Shown one piece after another: positions 1 to 5,392 of a DNA stretch of 5,392 nucleotides. The number at the start of each line of letters is the position of its first letter. Position 1 is the first letter of the stretch. The stretch spans positions 1 through 5,392 of the forward strand of contig JALOTM010000086.1 in the NCBI GenBank assembly GCA_025457905.1, read 5' to 3'. Position numbers and translations under genes: made by a program. The notes beneath the pieces are model-generated. The model was given only the letters and a program-made list of their open reading frames with translations. It searched no databases and was not told where the DNA came from. This DNA comes from Methanomassiliicoccales archaeon. Lineage in GTDB: Archaea; Thermoplasmatota; Thermoplasmata; Methanomassiliicoccales; UBA472.

Positions 1-95
1 AGGTTCTTGGTCAAGGGGACGGCGTATGACTGGTAGCGGGGACGATCGTCCTTGGCCGGATCGAACCTGAACACGCTGAGCCTCGCTTTCCTCAT
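1..95 (-). CDS. sdhB: Succinate dehydrogenase/fumarate reductase iron-sulfur subunit, N-terminal fragment
   Basis: Only the first 31 codons are in the window; the gene runs off the left edge. The translation starts MRKARLSVFRFDP and continues through a PRYQSY segment. This is the usual opening of SdhB/FrdB proteins: a first beta strand, then an [FY]-x-[FY]-[DN]-P turn and a K/D-rich stretch leading into the plant-type [2Fe-2S] ferredoxin domain. By family knowledge the complete protein passes electrons from the flavoprotein FAD through Fe-S clusters to a membrane anchor or another acceptor. The cluster cysteines and C-terminal domain lie outside the window, so an ordinary SdhB cannot be told from a longer TfrB-type (thiol:fumarate reductase) subunit. 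The gene follows the flavoprotein gene by 23 bp on the same strand, so the two are almost certainly co-transcribed. The ATG at 95 has a perfect GGAGGT six bases upstream. A second in-frame ATG at 119 overlaps the sdhA stop and would add eight residues. Confidence 0.85.
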   Translation of the reverse strand, partial: MRKARLSVFRFDPAKDDRPRYQSYAVPLTKN

Positions 96-101
96 TTCGA
101 G

Positions 102-107
102 ACCTCC
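102..107 (-). promoter_or_regulatory. Shine-Dalgarno site for sdhB start at 95
   Basis: GGAGGT on the minus strand, within a longer AAGGAGGTC complementary to the 16S rRNA 3' end, six bases before the ATG at 95. The spacing is identical to that of the sdhA site. It lies inside the 23-bp sdhA-sdhB gap and supports the shorter sdhB start. Confidence 0.75.
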
Positions 108-118
108 TTCCTCGATCA

Positions 119-1804
119 TCAATAGGACCTCCTCTCTGGCTGGTACTGCGTGACCCGGACAGGTTCGTAATAGACCTCTAGCCTTCCCGCCACGGAACGG
201 AACATGGTATGTCTGAGCCAGCCCTGGTCGTCCCTCTGCGGGAAGTCGCGGCGGTAGTGAGAGCCGCGGCTCTCTCGCCGGAGCGAGGCGCCCAGGGCGG
301 TCATATTCGCCGTGTCCAGCAGGAACCCGAGCTCGATGGCCTGCATGAGCTGGGTGTTGAAGGTCCTGCTCCCGTCCGGGACCGAGGCGCTGGCGTACCT
401 GGCCTGGAGCTCTTGGATCTCCCGGAGGGCTCCCTCCAAGTCCTGCCCGCTGCGGAACACCCCCACCTTCCGCCACATGATCCTCTCCAGCCTGCGCCGG
501 ATGTCCACTGTCGAATCACCGCCCTCCCCGAGCAGGGCGTCGATATCCCTCTCCCCCTCCTCGAGATGCCGCCTGTCGACGATGGGCATCTCCCCCCTCC
601 TCACCAAGGCCACCGCCCTCTCGCCTGCCAGATGCCCGAAGACCAGCGTGTCCGCGAGCGAGTTGCCGCCCAAGCGGTTGGCGCCGTGCACCGAGACGCA
701 GGCGCACTCCCCGCAGGCCAGCAGGCGCTGGACCGAGGTCTCGCCGTCATTGTTGGTGCGCACCCCTCCCATGGTGTAGTGCTGGGCCGGCTGCACTGGG
801 ATGAGGTCCTCGGCGGCGTCCAGGTCCAGGAAGTCCTGGGCCAGTTTGTATATCTGTGGGAGCTTCTGCAGCAGGACGCCCTGCCCCAGCGCCCGTAGGT
901 CTAGCCAGACATGGTCGCCCTGCTCCCCCGCGCCCCTCCCCTGCTCCAACTCGGTCTGGATGCTCCGGGTGACGATGTCCCTCGGCGCCAGGTCCATCAT
1001 CTTCGGGGCGTAGCGCTGCATGAACCTCTCGCCCTGGGCGTTCAGCAGGATGCCCCCCTCGCCCCTGGCCGCCTCGGACACGAGGATGTTCGTGCCCAAC
1101 AACGTGGTGGGGTGGAACTGGACGAACTCCATGTCGCAGATGGCCGCCCCAGCCCTGTAGGCCAGGGAGATGCCGTCCCCAGTGCAGGGATAGGAGTTGG
1201 TGCTCCTCTCGTAGGCCTTGCCCGCCCCGCCAGTGGCCAGGATGACCGCCTTGGACCGGACCAGATGCCGCTCCCCGCTCCTCAGGTCCATGGCCACCGC
1301 TCCCTGGCAGACGTTCCCCTCCACCACCAGCGAGGTCACCATCCATTCGGAGTAGACCTTGACGTTGTTCTTGATGAGCTGCGAATGCAGCGTGTCCAGG
1401 ATCTCGTGCCCGGTGCTGTCCCCGGCGTAACAGGTGCGCGGGAAGCTTCCTCCCCCGAAGGGGCGCTGGGCCAGCCTTCCGTCCGCCTGGCGGTCGAATA
1501 TGGCTCCGCAGGCGTCGACATCGATGATGCGCGAGGTTATGTTGCGGCAGAGGACCTCTACCGAGTCCTGGTCGGCGAGGTAGTCCGAGCCCTTCACGGT
1601 ATCGAAGGCATGCTTCCTCCAATCGTCCTCCCCGACGTTTCCGAAGGGGGCGTTGATGCCCCCCTGGGCGGCGGTGGAGTGGCTCCTCAGGGGGTGAACC
1701 TTCGAGAACACGGCGGTATCGGCATGCGGCGAGGCCGCCAAGGCGGCCGCCTGACCCGCTAGCCCGGCTCCGATGATGACGATGTCGTGGGAGATGCACT
1801 CCAA
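119..1804 (-). CDS. sdhA: Succinate dehydrogenase/fumarate reductase flavoprotein subunit
   Basis: This 561-residue protein is the FAD-containing catalytic subunit that interconverts succinate and fumarate, passing electrons to the iron-sulfur subunit encoded next. Length is normal for the family (about 550-600). The Rossmann FAD motif GAGLAG is at residues 12-17. [10 protein letters not shown] (40-49) contains His42, which aligns with the histidine that covalently holds FAD in SdhA/FrdA. The substrate-site residues expected from the family are present: QFHPTT with His231, SEAARGEGG with Glu244, PRD with Arg275, HYTMGG with His342, and NRLGGNSL with Arg377. GECA with Glu366 fits the FAD-binding loop. 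The C-terminal helical domain carries [12 protein letters not shown] near 511-522. No signal peptide is visible, consistent with a cytosol-facing subunit. Translation starts at TTG (1804), chosen because GGAGGT sits six bases upstream and the FAD-binding strand begins immediately after. By sequence alone it could equally be the TfrA subunit of a thiol:fumarate reductase. Confidence 0.95.
   Translation of the reverse strand: MECISHDIVIIGAGLAGQAAALAASPHADTAVFSKVHPLRSHSTAAQGGINAPFGNVGEDDWRKHAFDTVKGSDYLADQDSVEVLCRNITSRIIDVDACGAIFDRQADGRLAQRPFGGGSFPRTCYAGDSTGHEILDTLHSQLIKNNVKVYSEWMVTSLVVEGNVCQGAVAMDLRSGERHLVRSKAVILATGGAGKAYERSTNSYPCTGDGISLAYRAGAAICDMEFVQFHPTTLLGTNILVSEAARGEGGILLNAQGERFMQRYAPKMMDLAPRDIVTRSIQTELEQGRGAGEQGDHVWLDLRALGQGVLLQKLPQIYKLAQDFLDLDAAEDLIPVQPAQHYTMGGVRTNNDGETSVQRLLACGECACVSVHGANRLGGNSLADTLVFGHLAGERAVALVRRGEMPIVDRRHLEEGERDIDALLGEGGDSTVDIRRRLERIMWRKVGVFRSGQDLEGALREIQELQARYASASVPDGSRTFNTQLMQAIELGFLLDTANMTALGASLRRESRGSHYRRDFPQRDDQGWLRHTMFRSVAGRLEVYYEPVRVTQYQPERRSY
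127..132 (-). promoter_or_regulatory. Alternative Shine-Dalgarno site within the 3' end of sdhA
   Basis: A second GGAGGT lies in the last codons of sdhA, seven bases before an ATG at 119 that overlaps the sdhA stop as TGATG. That ATG is in frame with the sdhB reading frame and eight codons upstream of the ATG at 95. It could permit reinitiation coupled to sdhA termination. It may also be chance, because Arg-Arg-Ser codons (AGG AGG TCC) create the motif. Confidence 0.4.
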
Positions 1805-1810
1805 ATTACG

Positions 1811-1816
1811 ACCTCC
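1811..1816 (-). promoter_or_regulatory. Shine-Dalgarno site deciding the TTG start of sdhA
   Basis: GGAGGT on the minus strand, within GAGGAGGTC, six bases before the TTG at 1804. The strong site compensates for a weak start codon and fixes the start. The first codons after the TTG lead straight into the FAD-binding beta strand. Confidence 0.75.
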
Positions 1817-1846
1817 TCACATCGTGGGATGACCTCGTCTTGCCAG

Positions 1847-1852
1847 GATAAA
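1847..1852 (-). promoter_or_regulatory. Predicted TATA box of the sdhAB operon
   Basis: The minus-strand hexamer TTTATC, in the context ATTTTATCC, is the only AT-rich run upstream of sdhA. With the usual archaeal spacing of about 26 bases from TATA centre to start, transcription would begin near 1823. That leaves a leader of about 19 bases containing the Shine-Dalgarno site. The bases upstream are not purine-rich, so the BRE looks weak, which would fit a promoter needing an activator. Prediction only. Confidence 0.5.
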
Positions 1853-1856
1853 ATGG

Positions 1857-1876
1857 TATTGGTATGTCCTCCAATA
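1857..1876. promoter_or_regulatory. Inverted repeat, candidate operator upstream of the sdhA TATA box
   Basis: TATTGG (1857-1862) and CCAATA (1871-1876) are perfect reverse complements separated by eight bases. The dyad lies four bases upstream of the sdhA TATA element on the minus strand, about -34 to -53 from the predicted transcription start. Many dimeric archaeal helix-turn-helix regulators bind in such a position. It is one of the few AT-containing stretches in a GC-rich gap. No regulator can be assigned. Confidence 0.35.
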
Positions 1877-1890
1877 GCGACGTCCGTCCG

Positions 1891-1900
1891 CCTGGCCAGG
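1891..1900. repeat. Perfect 10-bp palindrome in the divergent intergenic region
   Basis: CCTGGCCAGG reads the same on both strands and lies roughly midway between the two opposed TATA-like elements. It may be a regulatory site, but short GC-rich palindromes arise easily at this base composition. Confidence 0.25.
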
Positions 1901-1914
1901 TGCATGGGGGCCCG

Positions 1915-1929
1915 CGGAAAACATTTATC
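1915..1929 (+). promoter_or_regulatory. Predicted BRE/TATA promoter of the membrane protein gene
   Basis: A purine-rich GGAAAA stretch (1916-1921, BRE-like) is followed by TTTATC at 1924-1929, the same hexamer used in the opposing sdhA promoter. The TATA centre (about 1926.5) lies 26-27 bases before the ATG at 1953, which would put the transcription start at or next to that codon. The mRNA would then be leaderless. Prediction from spacing and base composition. Confidence 0.45.
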
Positions 1930-1952
1930 TTCGAGAGCGGACAATCCTCAGG

Positions 1953-2588
1953 ATGGTGGGGCGATTGGGAGTCGGGACCAGCCAGGGATATGGTGGCATC
2001 GAGATTGACGGCGTAAGCCATGCCAGTGAGTCCCCGATGCGGGTGGACATCAAATGGGTGGGGTACGACCGGATCGTCTCCAATGCCGGTACGTTCAAGG
2101 TGAACCCGAGGACGAACGCCTATATGACGCTGAGCTTCGGGACTCTCTGGTGCCTTGCCTGGGGATGCCTCTCCGTTCTGTACTTCACGACCGGATCCGA
2201 CCTTGAGACCATGGTGATCTTCATCATCCTCCTCTCTGTCGGCATCTACCTCATCTATGTCTCATTGGCCTACCTCTTCAATCATACCGAGATCGTCATC
2301 TGGCGCGGCTTGATGAGGGTGAGGACGCGCCCTTTCCCATTCAGGCCGGGCAGGTCCATCGAATGCTCCGAGATAAACAGCATGGAGGTGGAGACCGGTT
2401 CCAGGCGCGGATTGAGGAGGACGGAATGGCCCTTCACCATCCTACAAGCGTCCAAGAACGACGGCGGGCTGGTCGACCTTCTCCGGCTGAGCGGGGTGCA
2501 CACCCTCCGATTCCAGAGCATCGCTAGGGAGGTCCAGAAGGGCATCGTGGCGAGCCGGATGGCGCGGGCCGGACCTGCCCACGGGTAG
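1953..2588 (+). CDS. Uncharacterised two-helix membrane protein with possible PH-like C-terminal domain
   Basis: I do not recognise a named family. The 211-residue product has a polar, glycine-rich N-terminus (1-57). Two hydrophobic segments follow, at about 58-80 (rich in Leu, Trp, Cys) and 86-109. The last ~100 residues are soluble and alternate short strands: NHTEIVIWRGLMRVRTRP (110-127), a PFPFRPGRSIECSEI segment, then a basic loop and LLRLSGVHTLRF, ending in a probable helix (about 188-203). From memory this resembles small proteins in which two membrane helices precede a PH-like beta barrel with an L-x-V-R-x-x-P-x-P-x-x-x-R pattern; this is not verified. Both termini would probably be cytosolic. 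Translation from 1953 fits a leaderless transcript, since no Shine-Dalgarno is seen. The ATG at 2037 (residue 29) is a serious alternative, because the first 28 codons have more A/T in third positions than the rest. The gene is divergent from sdhA and convergent with DP2, so context gives no function. Confidence 0.7.
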   Translation: MVGRLGVGTSQGYGGIEIDGVSHASESPMRVDIKWVGYDRIVSNAGTFKVNPRTNAYMTLSFGTLWCLAWGCLSVLYFTTGSDLETMVIFIILLSVGIYLIYVSLAYLFNHTEIVIWRGLMRVRTRPFPFRPGRSIECSEINSMEVETGSRRGLRRTEWPFTILQASKNDGGLVDLLRLSGVHTLRFQSIAREVQKGIVASRMARAGPAHG

Positions 2589-2623
2589 GGCCCTCCTCCC
2601 GGTCGGGCTCGGGCCGGATGCGC
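2589..2623. other. Convergent intergenic gap without a clear terminator
   Basis: These 35 bp separate the TAG stop of the membrane protein gene from the TGA stop of the polymerase gene. The stretch is very GC-rich. It could form weak stems: GGCCC at 2589-2593 with GGGCC at 2611-2615, and a small CCCG/CGGG stem inside. It has no T-tract on either strand, so no archaeal-type poly-U terminator can be called. Confidence 0.5.
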
Positions 2624-5392
2624 TCACATGAAGTCCGAGAGCTTGCACTTCTTGACCTTGTCGTTCTCGAAGAGAGAGTTGATGGACTTCTCGATGAGCT
2701 CGATGCGCTGCCTTGTATAGGGGGAGATGGCGAAGCGCTCGCTGATGTCCTTGGTGATCTCCAGGTACTTCTTCACCGAGGACTGGTGCACCGTCAGCGT
2801 GAGGTTGTTGCCGCAGTAGCACTTCCCGGACAAGGGGATGCGCCTGTACGACTCGTTGCACTTGGTGCAGCGCAGCTTCTGCCCGCTGAAGGATTTCAGG
2901 TTGCCGATCATGTCGGGGAGGAGGTGCTTGGTGACCACGCGGTACACCACGTCCACCTCGTCCACCGCCCGGATCTTCTTGGCCAGCAGCAGCTGTGCGT
3001 CCAGCTTCTCCTCCATGGTCTCGAAGAGCTTGTAGGCCGAGTCCCTGGGCCCCTCCCCGATGTCCTTGGTGTCGTGGGTGAAGCCGAAGCCCTCGTACTG
3101 CAGCACCGAGCCCAGCCTCCCCCCTTCCAGGTCCATCAGCTCCTGGACCTCCTTGGGATGCTTGTACTCCAGGGTGGCGAGGTAGAACTCCAGCGGGTAC
3201 TCCCGCGCCATGTCGATGTTGTGCGCCTCCTTGTCCACCTCGTTGGGGTCCAGCCTGGTGGTGAGCACCAGCGGGGCGTCCATCAGGCCGCCGCGCGTCC
3301 TGGGCAGGAAGGAGCGGGAGAAGTTGATGAGCCCGTCCATGAGCAGGATGGCGGAGTCCTCGTCCCCATCGGCGTTGCGGCGCTTGGCAGCGTGGAAGAA
3401 GGGATGGCCGTAGCCGGCGTTGGTGTCCGTGTAGCCGATGAGCCGGCAGAGCACGCCGCCGGAGGTGTGCGGGGCCAGGCCTATGACCATATGGCCGATT
3501 AGGTCGTCACGCCCCTCCACCTTGTAGAATGCCGGCAATCCGTAATACCGTTCCAGCATATCATCAATAAACCTGGCCACCTTGACCAGGTAGTCTCCGC
3601 AGGAGCGCGAGGGGATGTAGTCCTGCACCCTGAGCTCGCACAGCTGCTCGTCCGAGACCAGCTCCCGGCCGTCCATGTCCACAAGGTAGCCTAGCTGGCG
3701 CGCCCGCTCCAGGCTCAGCCCTATCTCCTTGGGCCGGAAGTGCGTGACCGGCACATCGGTCATGTCGAAGCGGATGGTGCCGTCCTTGAACACGAAGATG
3801 TCGTGCTTGGCGCGCAGGATGCCCTTCTCCATGGGCTCGGGGGTCTTGTTCTTGGAGATCATCCCCTGCACGCCCTTGATCTCGGCCACGTTGCTCTCGC
3901 CGAGGTTGCGCATGGCCGCTTCCAGCACGGCCCCTATGTCGATGACCTGCTTGTTCGGGGAGTCCGTGGGGAGGGTGTGCGAGCCGCACTCGCACTTGCA
4001 CATGAAGGTGGTCTTGCTGCACACCGGGCAGGTGCGCACCCCCACGTCCGTCTCCACCTCCTTTCCGCTCACCGCCTCGCTGACCAGGCGCTGGGCGCCC
4101 CCGCTCAGCCCCAGGGGGAAGAGCACGTGGGGAGGGGGCTTCATCTTGCGCTCCTTGGCCTTCTCGGGCCTGGCCATTCGCGCCCCGATCCGGGTCACGG
4201 CCCGGGGACGGACCCTGACCCCCATGGCCTTGGAGACGGCCTCCATGGAATCGATGCCGACCAGCTCCTTGACGGCCGTGGGTCGGGCGGAGGCGGATAG
4301 GCCCAGGCCGGCCAGCAGGGGATGGGCGTACAGCTCGACGACCAGCTCGCCCCCCTTGATGCTGTGCAGGGCCCCAAGCGCCTCCAGGGTCCGCTTGACC
4401 TCATGGAAGCCTGACAGGACCAGGTTGCCTTCCTCCACCCGCCCCTTGGCGAGGATGTGCTCCCTCAGCACCTGAAGCTCTGCCAGGGGGACGTCGTACC
4501 AGAAGAGGTTGTACTTGGGATGCAGGGGGACGCCATACCTGCCAGATAGCTCCATGGCGGATTGGAAGCCAGGGGGGTTCTCCCATCCCTCCGGCAGCTG
4601 CCCGGCCGCCCTGCGCAACTCCACCTTGTACCATTCGAGGGTGTAGCCCGCGGGCACGAGCACATGGTTGTTCTCCACGAACTCCCCGAAGGGGATGAGT
4701 ATCTCCCCCAGATCCACGATCTCGCGCACCCGGGGCTTCAGCTCCAGGAAGGATTGCACGGAGTTGGCCTGCACCAGGTCCCCGTTGTTGAGCAGCAGTA
4801 TGGGGCCTTCCACCTGGTCGCAGGGAGTGACCGCGCCGGCCTTCCCCGGCCTCTCGATCTTTATCTGCGTGCCAATGGCCAGGAACTCGTCCACAGCGTA
4901 CATGGTGGCCGGGTTCAGGGCGATGGCCGCTAGCCCCGTGGTCCGCCCCCTCCCGTAGCGCAGGCGAAGGCCCCCGGCCTTGGACGGGTGGCCCAGCACC
5001 GGTCTCCCGGCGATCAGGTCCTTGAGGTACTTGAAGTCGGGCTTGACCTTCGCCGCCTCCTCCGCCGCGTCCTTCTTCTTCAGGGCCAGGTAGTCAGAGA
5101 TGAACTGCCATCCATCCATGTTGAGCTTCTTCACGTGCTTCTCCAGCTTGGGGGCCTTCTGGCACAGCCCCTCGGCGATGACCAGGCAGGCCCCTCCGCG
5201 GACGCGGTTGGTCTCGATGCGGGGCAGGTCCCGGTAACCGGAGATCTCCACGTCCTCCGTGGCCTCGCCGTCCACGCACACCGGGCAGTTCTTGACGATG
5301 AGCTCGATCTCCTGGTTGGTGGGCGTGTACTGCAGGTGCTGCGCCTGCTTGTAGAGCGGTATCTCCTCCTTGAAGCGCTCCACCTCCCCGTG
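2624..5392 (-). CDS. polC: DNA polymerase D large subunit DP2 (5'-truncated by window edge)
   Basis: This is the C-terminal ~922 residues of the catalytic subunit of archaeal family-D polymerase, a replicative enzyme working with the DP1 exonuclease subunit and PCNA. The frame is open to the right edge (His-Gly-Glu precede the GTG at 5383), so that GTG is internal and roughly 200 or more N-terminal residues are missing. Numbering from it: CPVC at 33-36 and ETNRVRGGACLVI at 57-69 are DP2-like. RPEKAKERKMKPPPHVLFP (405-423) fits the first double-psi barrel. A cysteine cluster (C452, C455, C462, C464, C466) is a probable zinc site. NADGDED (670-676) carries the catalytic aspartates D672 and D674, in the second barrel related to RNA polymerase. 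C839, C842, C855 and C857 form the C-terminal zinc module. The protein ends KCKLSDFM, resembling a degenerate PCNA-binding box. No intein interrupts the visible catalytic motifs. A GC-rich plus-strand open frame lies antisense to it but looks like a shadow. Confidence 0.96.
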   Translation of the reverse strand, partial: HGEVERFKEEIPLYKQAQHLQYTPTNQEIELIVKNCPVCVDGEATEDVEISGYRDLPRIETNRVRGGACLVIAEGLCQKAPKLEKHVKKLNMDGWQFISDYLALKKKDAAEEAAKVKPDFKYLKDLIAGRPVLGHPSKAGGLRLRYGRGRTTGLAAIALNPATMYAVDEFLAIGTQIKIERPGKAGAVTPCDQVEGPILLLNNGDLVQANSVQSFLELKPRVREIVDLGEILIPFGEFVENNHVLVPAGYTLEWYKVELRRAAGQLPEGWENPPGFQSAMELSGRYGVPLHPKYNLFWYDVPLAELQVLREHILAKGRVEEGNLVLSGFHEVKRTLEALGALHSIKGGELVVELYAHPLLAGLGLSASARPTAVKELVGIDSMEAVSKAMGVRVRPRAVTRIGARMARPEKAKERKMKPPPHVLFPLGLSGGAQRLVSEAVSGKEVETDVGVRTCPVCSKTTFMCKCECGSHTLPTDSPNKQVIDIGAVLEAAMRNLGESNVAEIKGVQGMISKNKTPEPMEKGILRAKHDIFVFKDGTIRFDMTDVPVTHFRPKEIGLSLERARQLGYLVDMDGRELVSDEQLCELRVQDYIPSRSCGDYLVKVARFIDDMLERYYGLPAFYKVEGRDDLIGHMVIGLAPHTSGGVLCRLIGYTDTNAGYGHPFFHAAKRRNADGDEDSAILLMDGLINFSRSFLPRTRGGLMDAPLVLTTRLDPNEVDKEAHNIDMAREYPLEFYLATLEYKHPKEVQELMDLEGGRLGSVLQYEGFGFTHDTKDIGEGPRDSAYKLFETMEEKLDAQLLLAKKIRAVDEVDVVYRVVTKHLLPDMIGNLKSFSGQKLRCTKCNESYRRIPLSGKCYCGNNLTLTVHQSSVKKYLEITKDISERFAISPYTRQRIELIEKSINSLFENDKVKKCKLSDFM

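Noticed and set aside
911..1762. 283-codon plus-strand open frame antisense to sdhA (and the 229-codon one at 209-898)
   Set aside because: The translation is rich in Gly, Pro, Arg, His and Val with no recognisable domain, and lies entirely opposite a well-conserved gene. High GC removes stop codons, so this is a shadow frame.
1759..1944. 61-codon minus-strand frame overlapping the sdhA start and upstream region
   Set aside because: It covers the predicted TATA box and Shine-Dalgarno site and overlaps sdhA in another frame, and its translation has no coding character.
2589..2615. Stem GGCCC/GGGCC as a rho-independent-like terminator
   Set aside because: The five-base stem has a 17-base loop and no T-tract follows on either strand. 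Such pairing is expected by chance in DNA this GC-rich.
3362..3376. Possible intein at the NADGDED catalytic motif of DP2
   Set aside because: Archaeal replicative polymerase genes sometimes carry inteins at conserved motifs, so I looked here. The motif and its flanks read continuously, and no large insertion is seen elsewhere in the visible part.
2618..3502. 294-codon plus-strand open frame antisense to the DP2 catalytic region
   Set aside because: The minus-strand frame carries unmistakable DP2 motifs. The antisense product is a low-complexity Leu/Val/Gly/His sequence without a ribosome binding site or promoter-like element.
5381..5383. GTG at 5383 as the true start of the polymerase gene
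   Set aside because: The frame stays open through His-Gly-Glu to the window edge, no ribosome binding site can be shown, and the DP2 family has roughly 200 or more residues before this point.

Overview
The window looks like chromosomal DNA from a GC-rich euryarchaeon. The evidence is a large piece of the archaeal family-D DNA polymerase large subunit (DP2), two TATA-like promoter elements in a divergent intergenic gap, and strong Shine-Dalgarno sites on the catabolic genes. A Thermoplasmata-type lineage, such as relatives of Methanomassiliicoccales, would fit, but this is an inference from general character and no ribosomal marker is present.

Layout, left to right. The left edge (1-95, minus) holds the first 31 codons of a succinate dehydrogenase/fumarate reductase iron-sulfur subunit. 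Directly upstream of it lies the complete flavoprotein subunit (119-1804, minus). The two form an operon transcribed leftwards and would make the soluble catalytic half of complex II or of a fumarate reductase. A 148-bp intergenic region (1805-1952) follows, with a leftward promoter for the flavoprotein gene and an apparent rightward promoter. It also carries a 6-bp inverted repeat next to the leftward TATA element and a 10-bp palindrome. A plus-strand gene (1953-2588) encodes a small protein with two predicted membrane segments and a cytosolic tail that may be PH-like; its function is unknown. It converges on the C-terminal ~922 codons of DP2 (2624-5392, minus), whose 5' end lies beyond the right edge.

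The genes belong to three unrelated processes: central carbon/electron metabolism, an unknown membrane function, and replication. Only sdhA and sdhB are clearly co-transcribed. I saw no RNA gene, CRISPR array, mobile element or obvious new system. The points most worth a second look are the divergent control region, the tandem in-frame starts of the iron-sulfur subunit, and the uncharacterised membrane protein.
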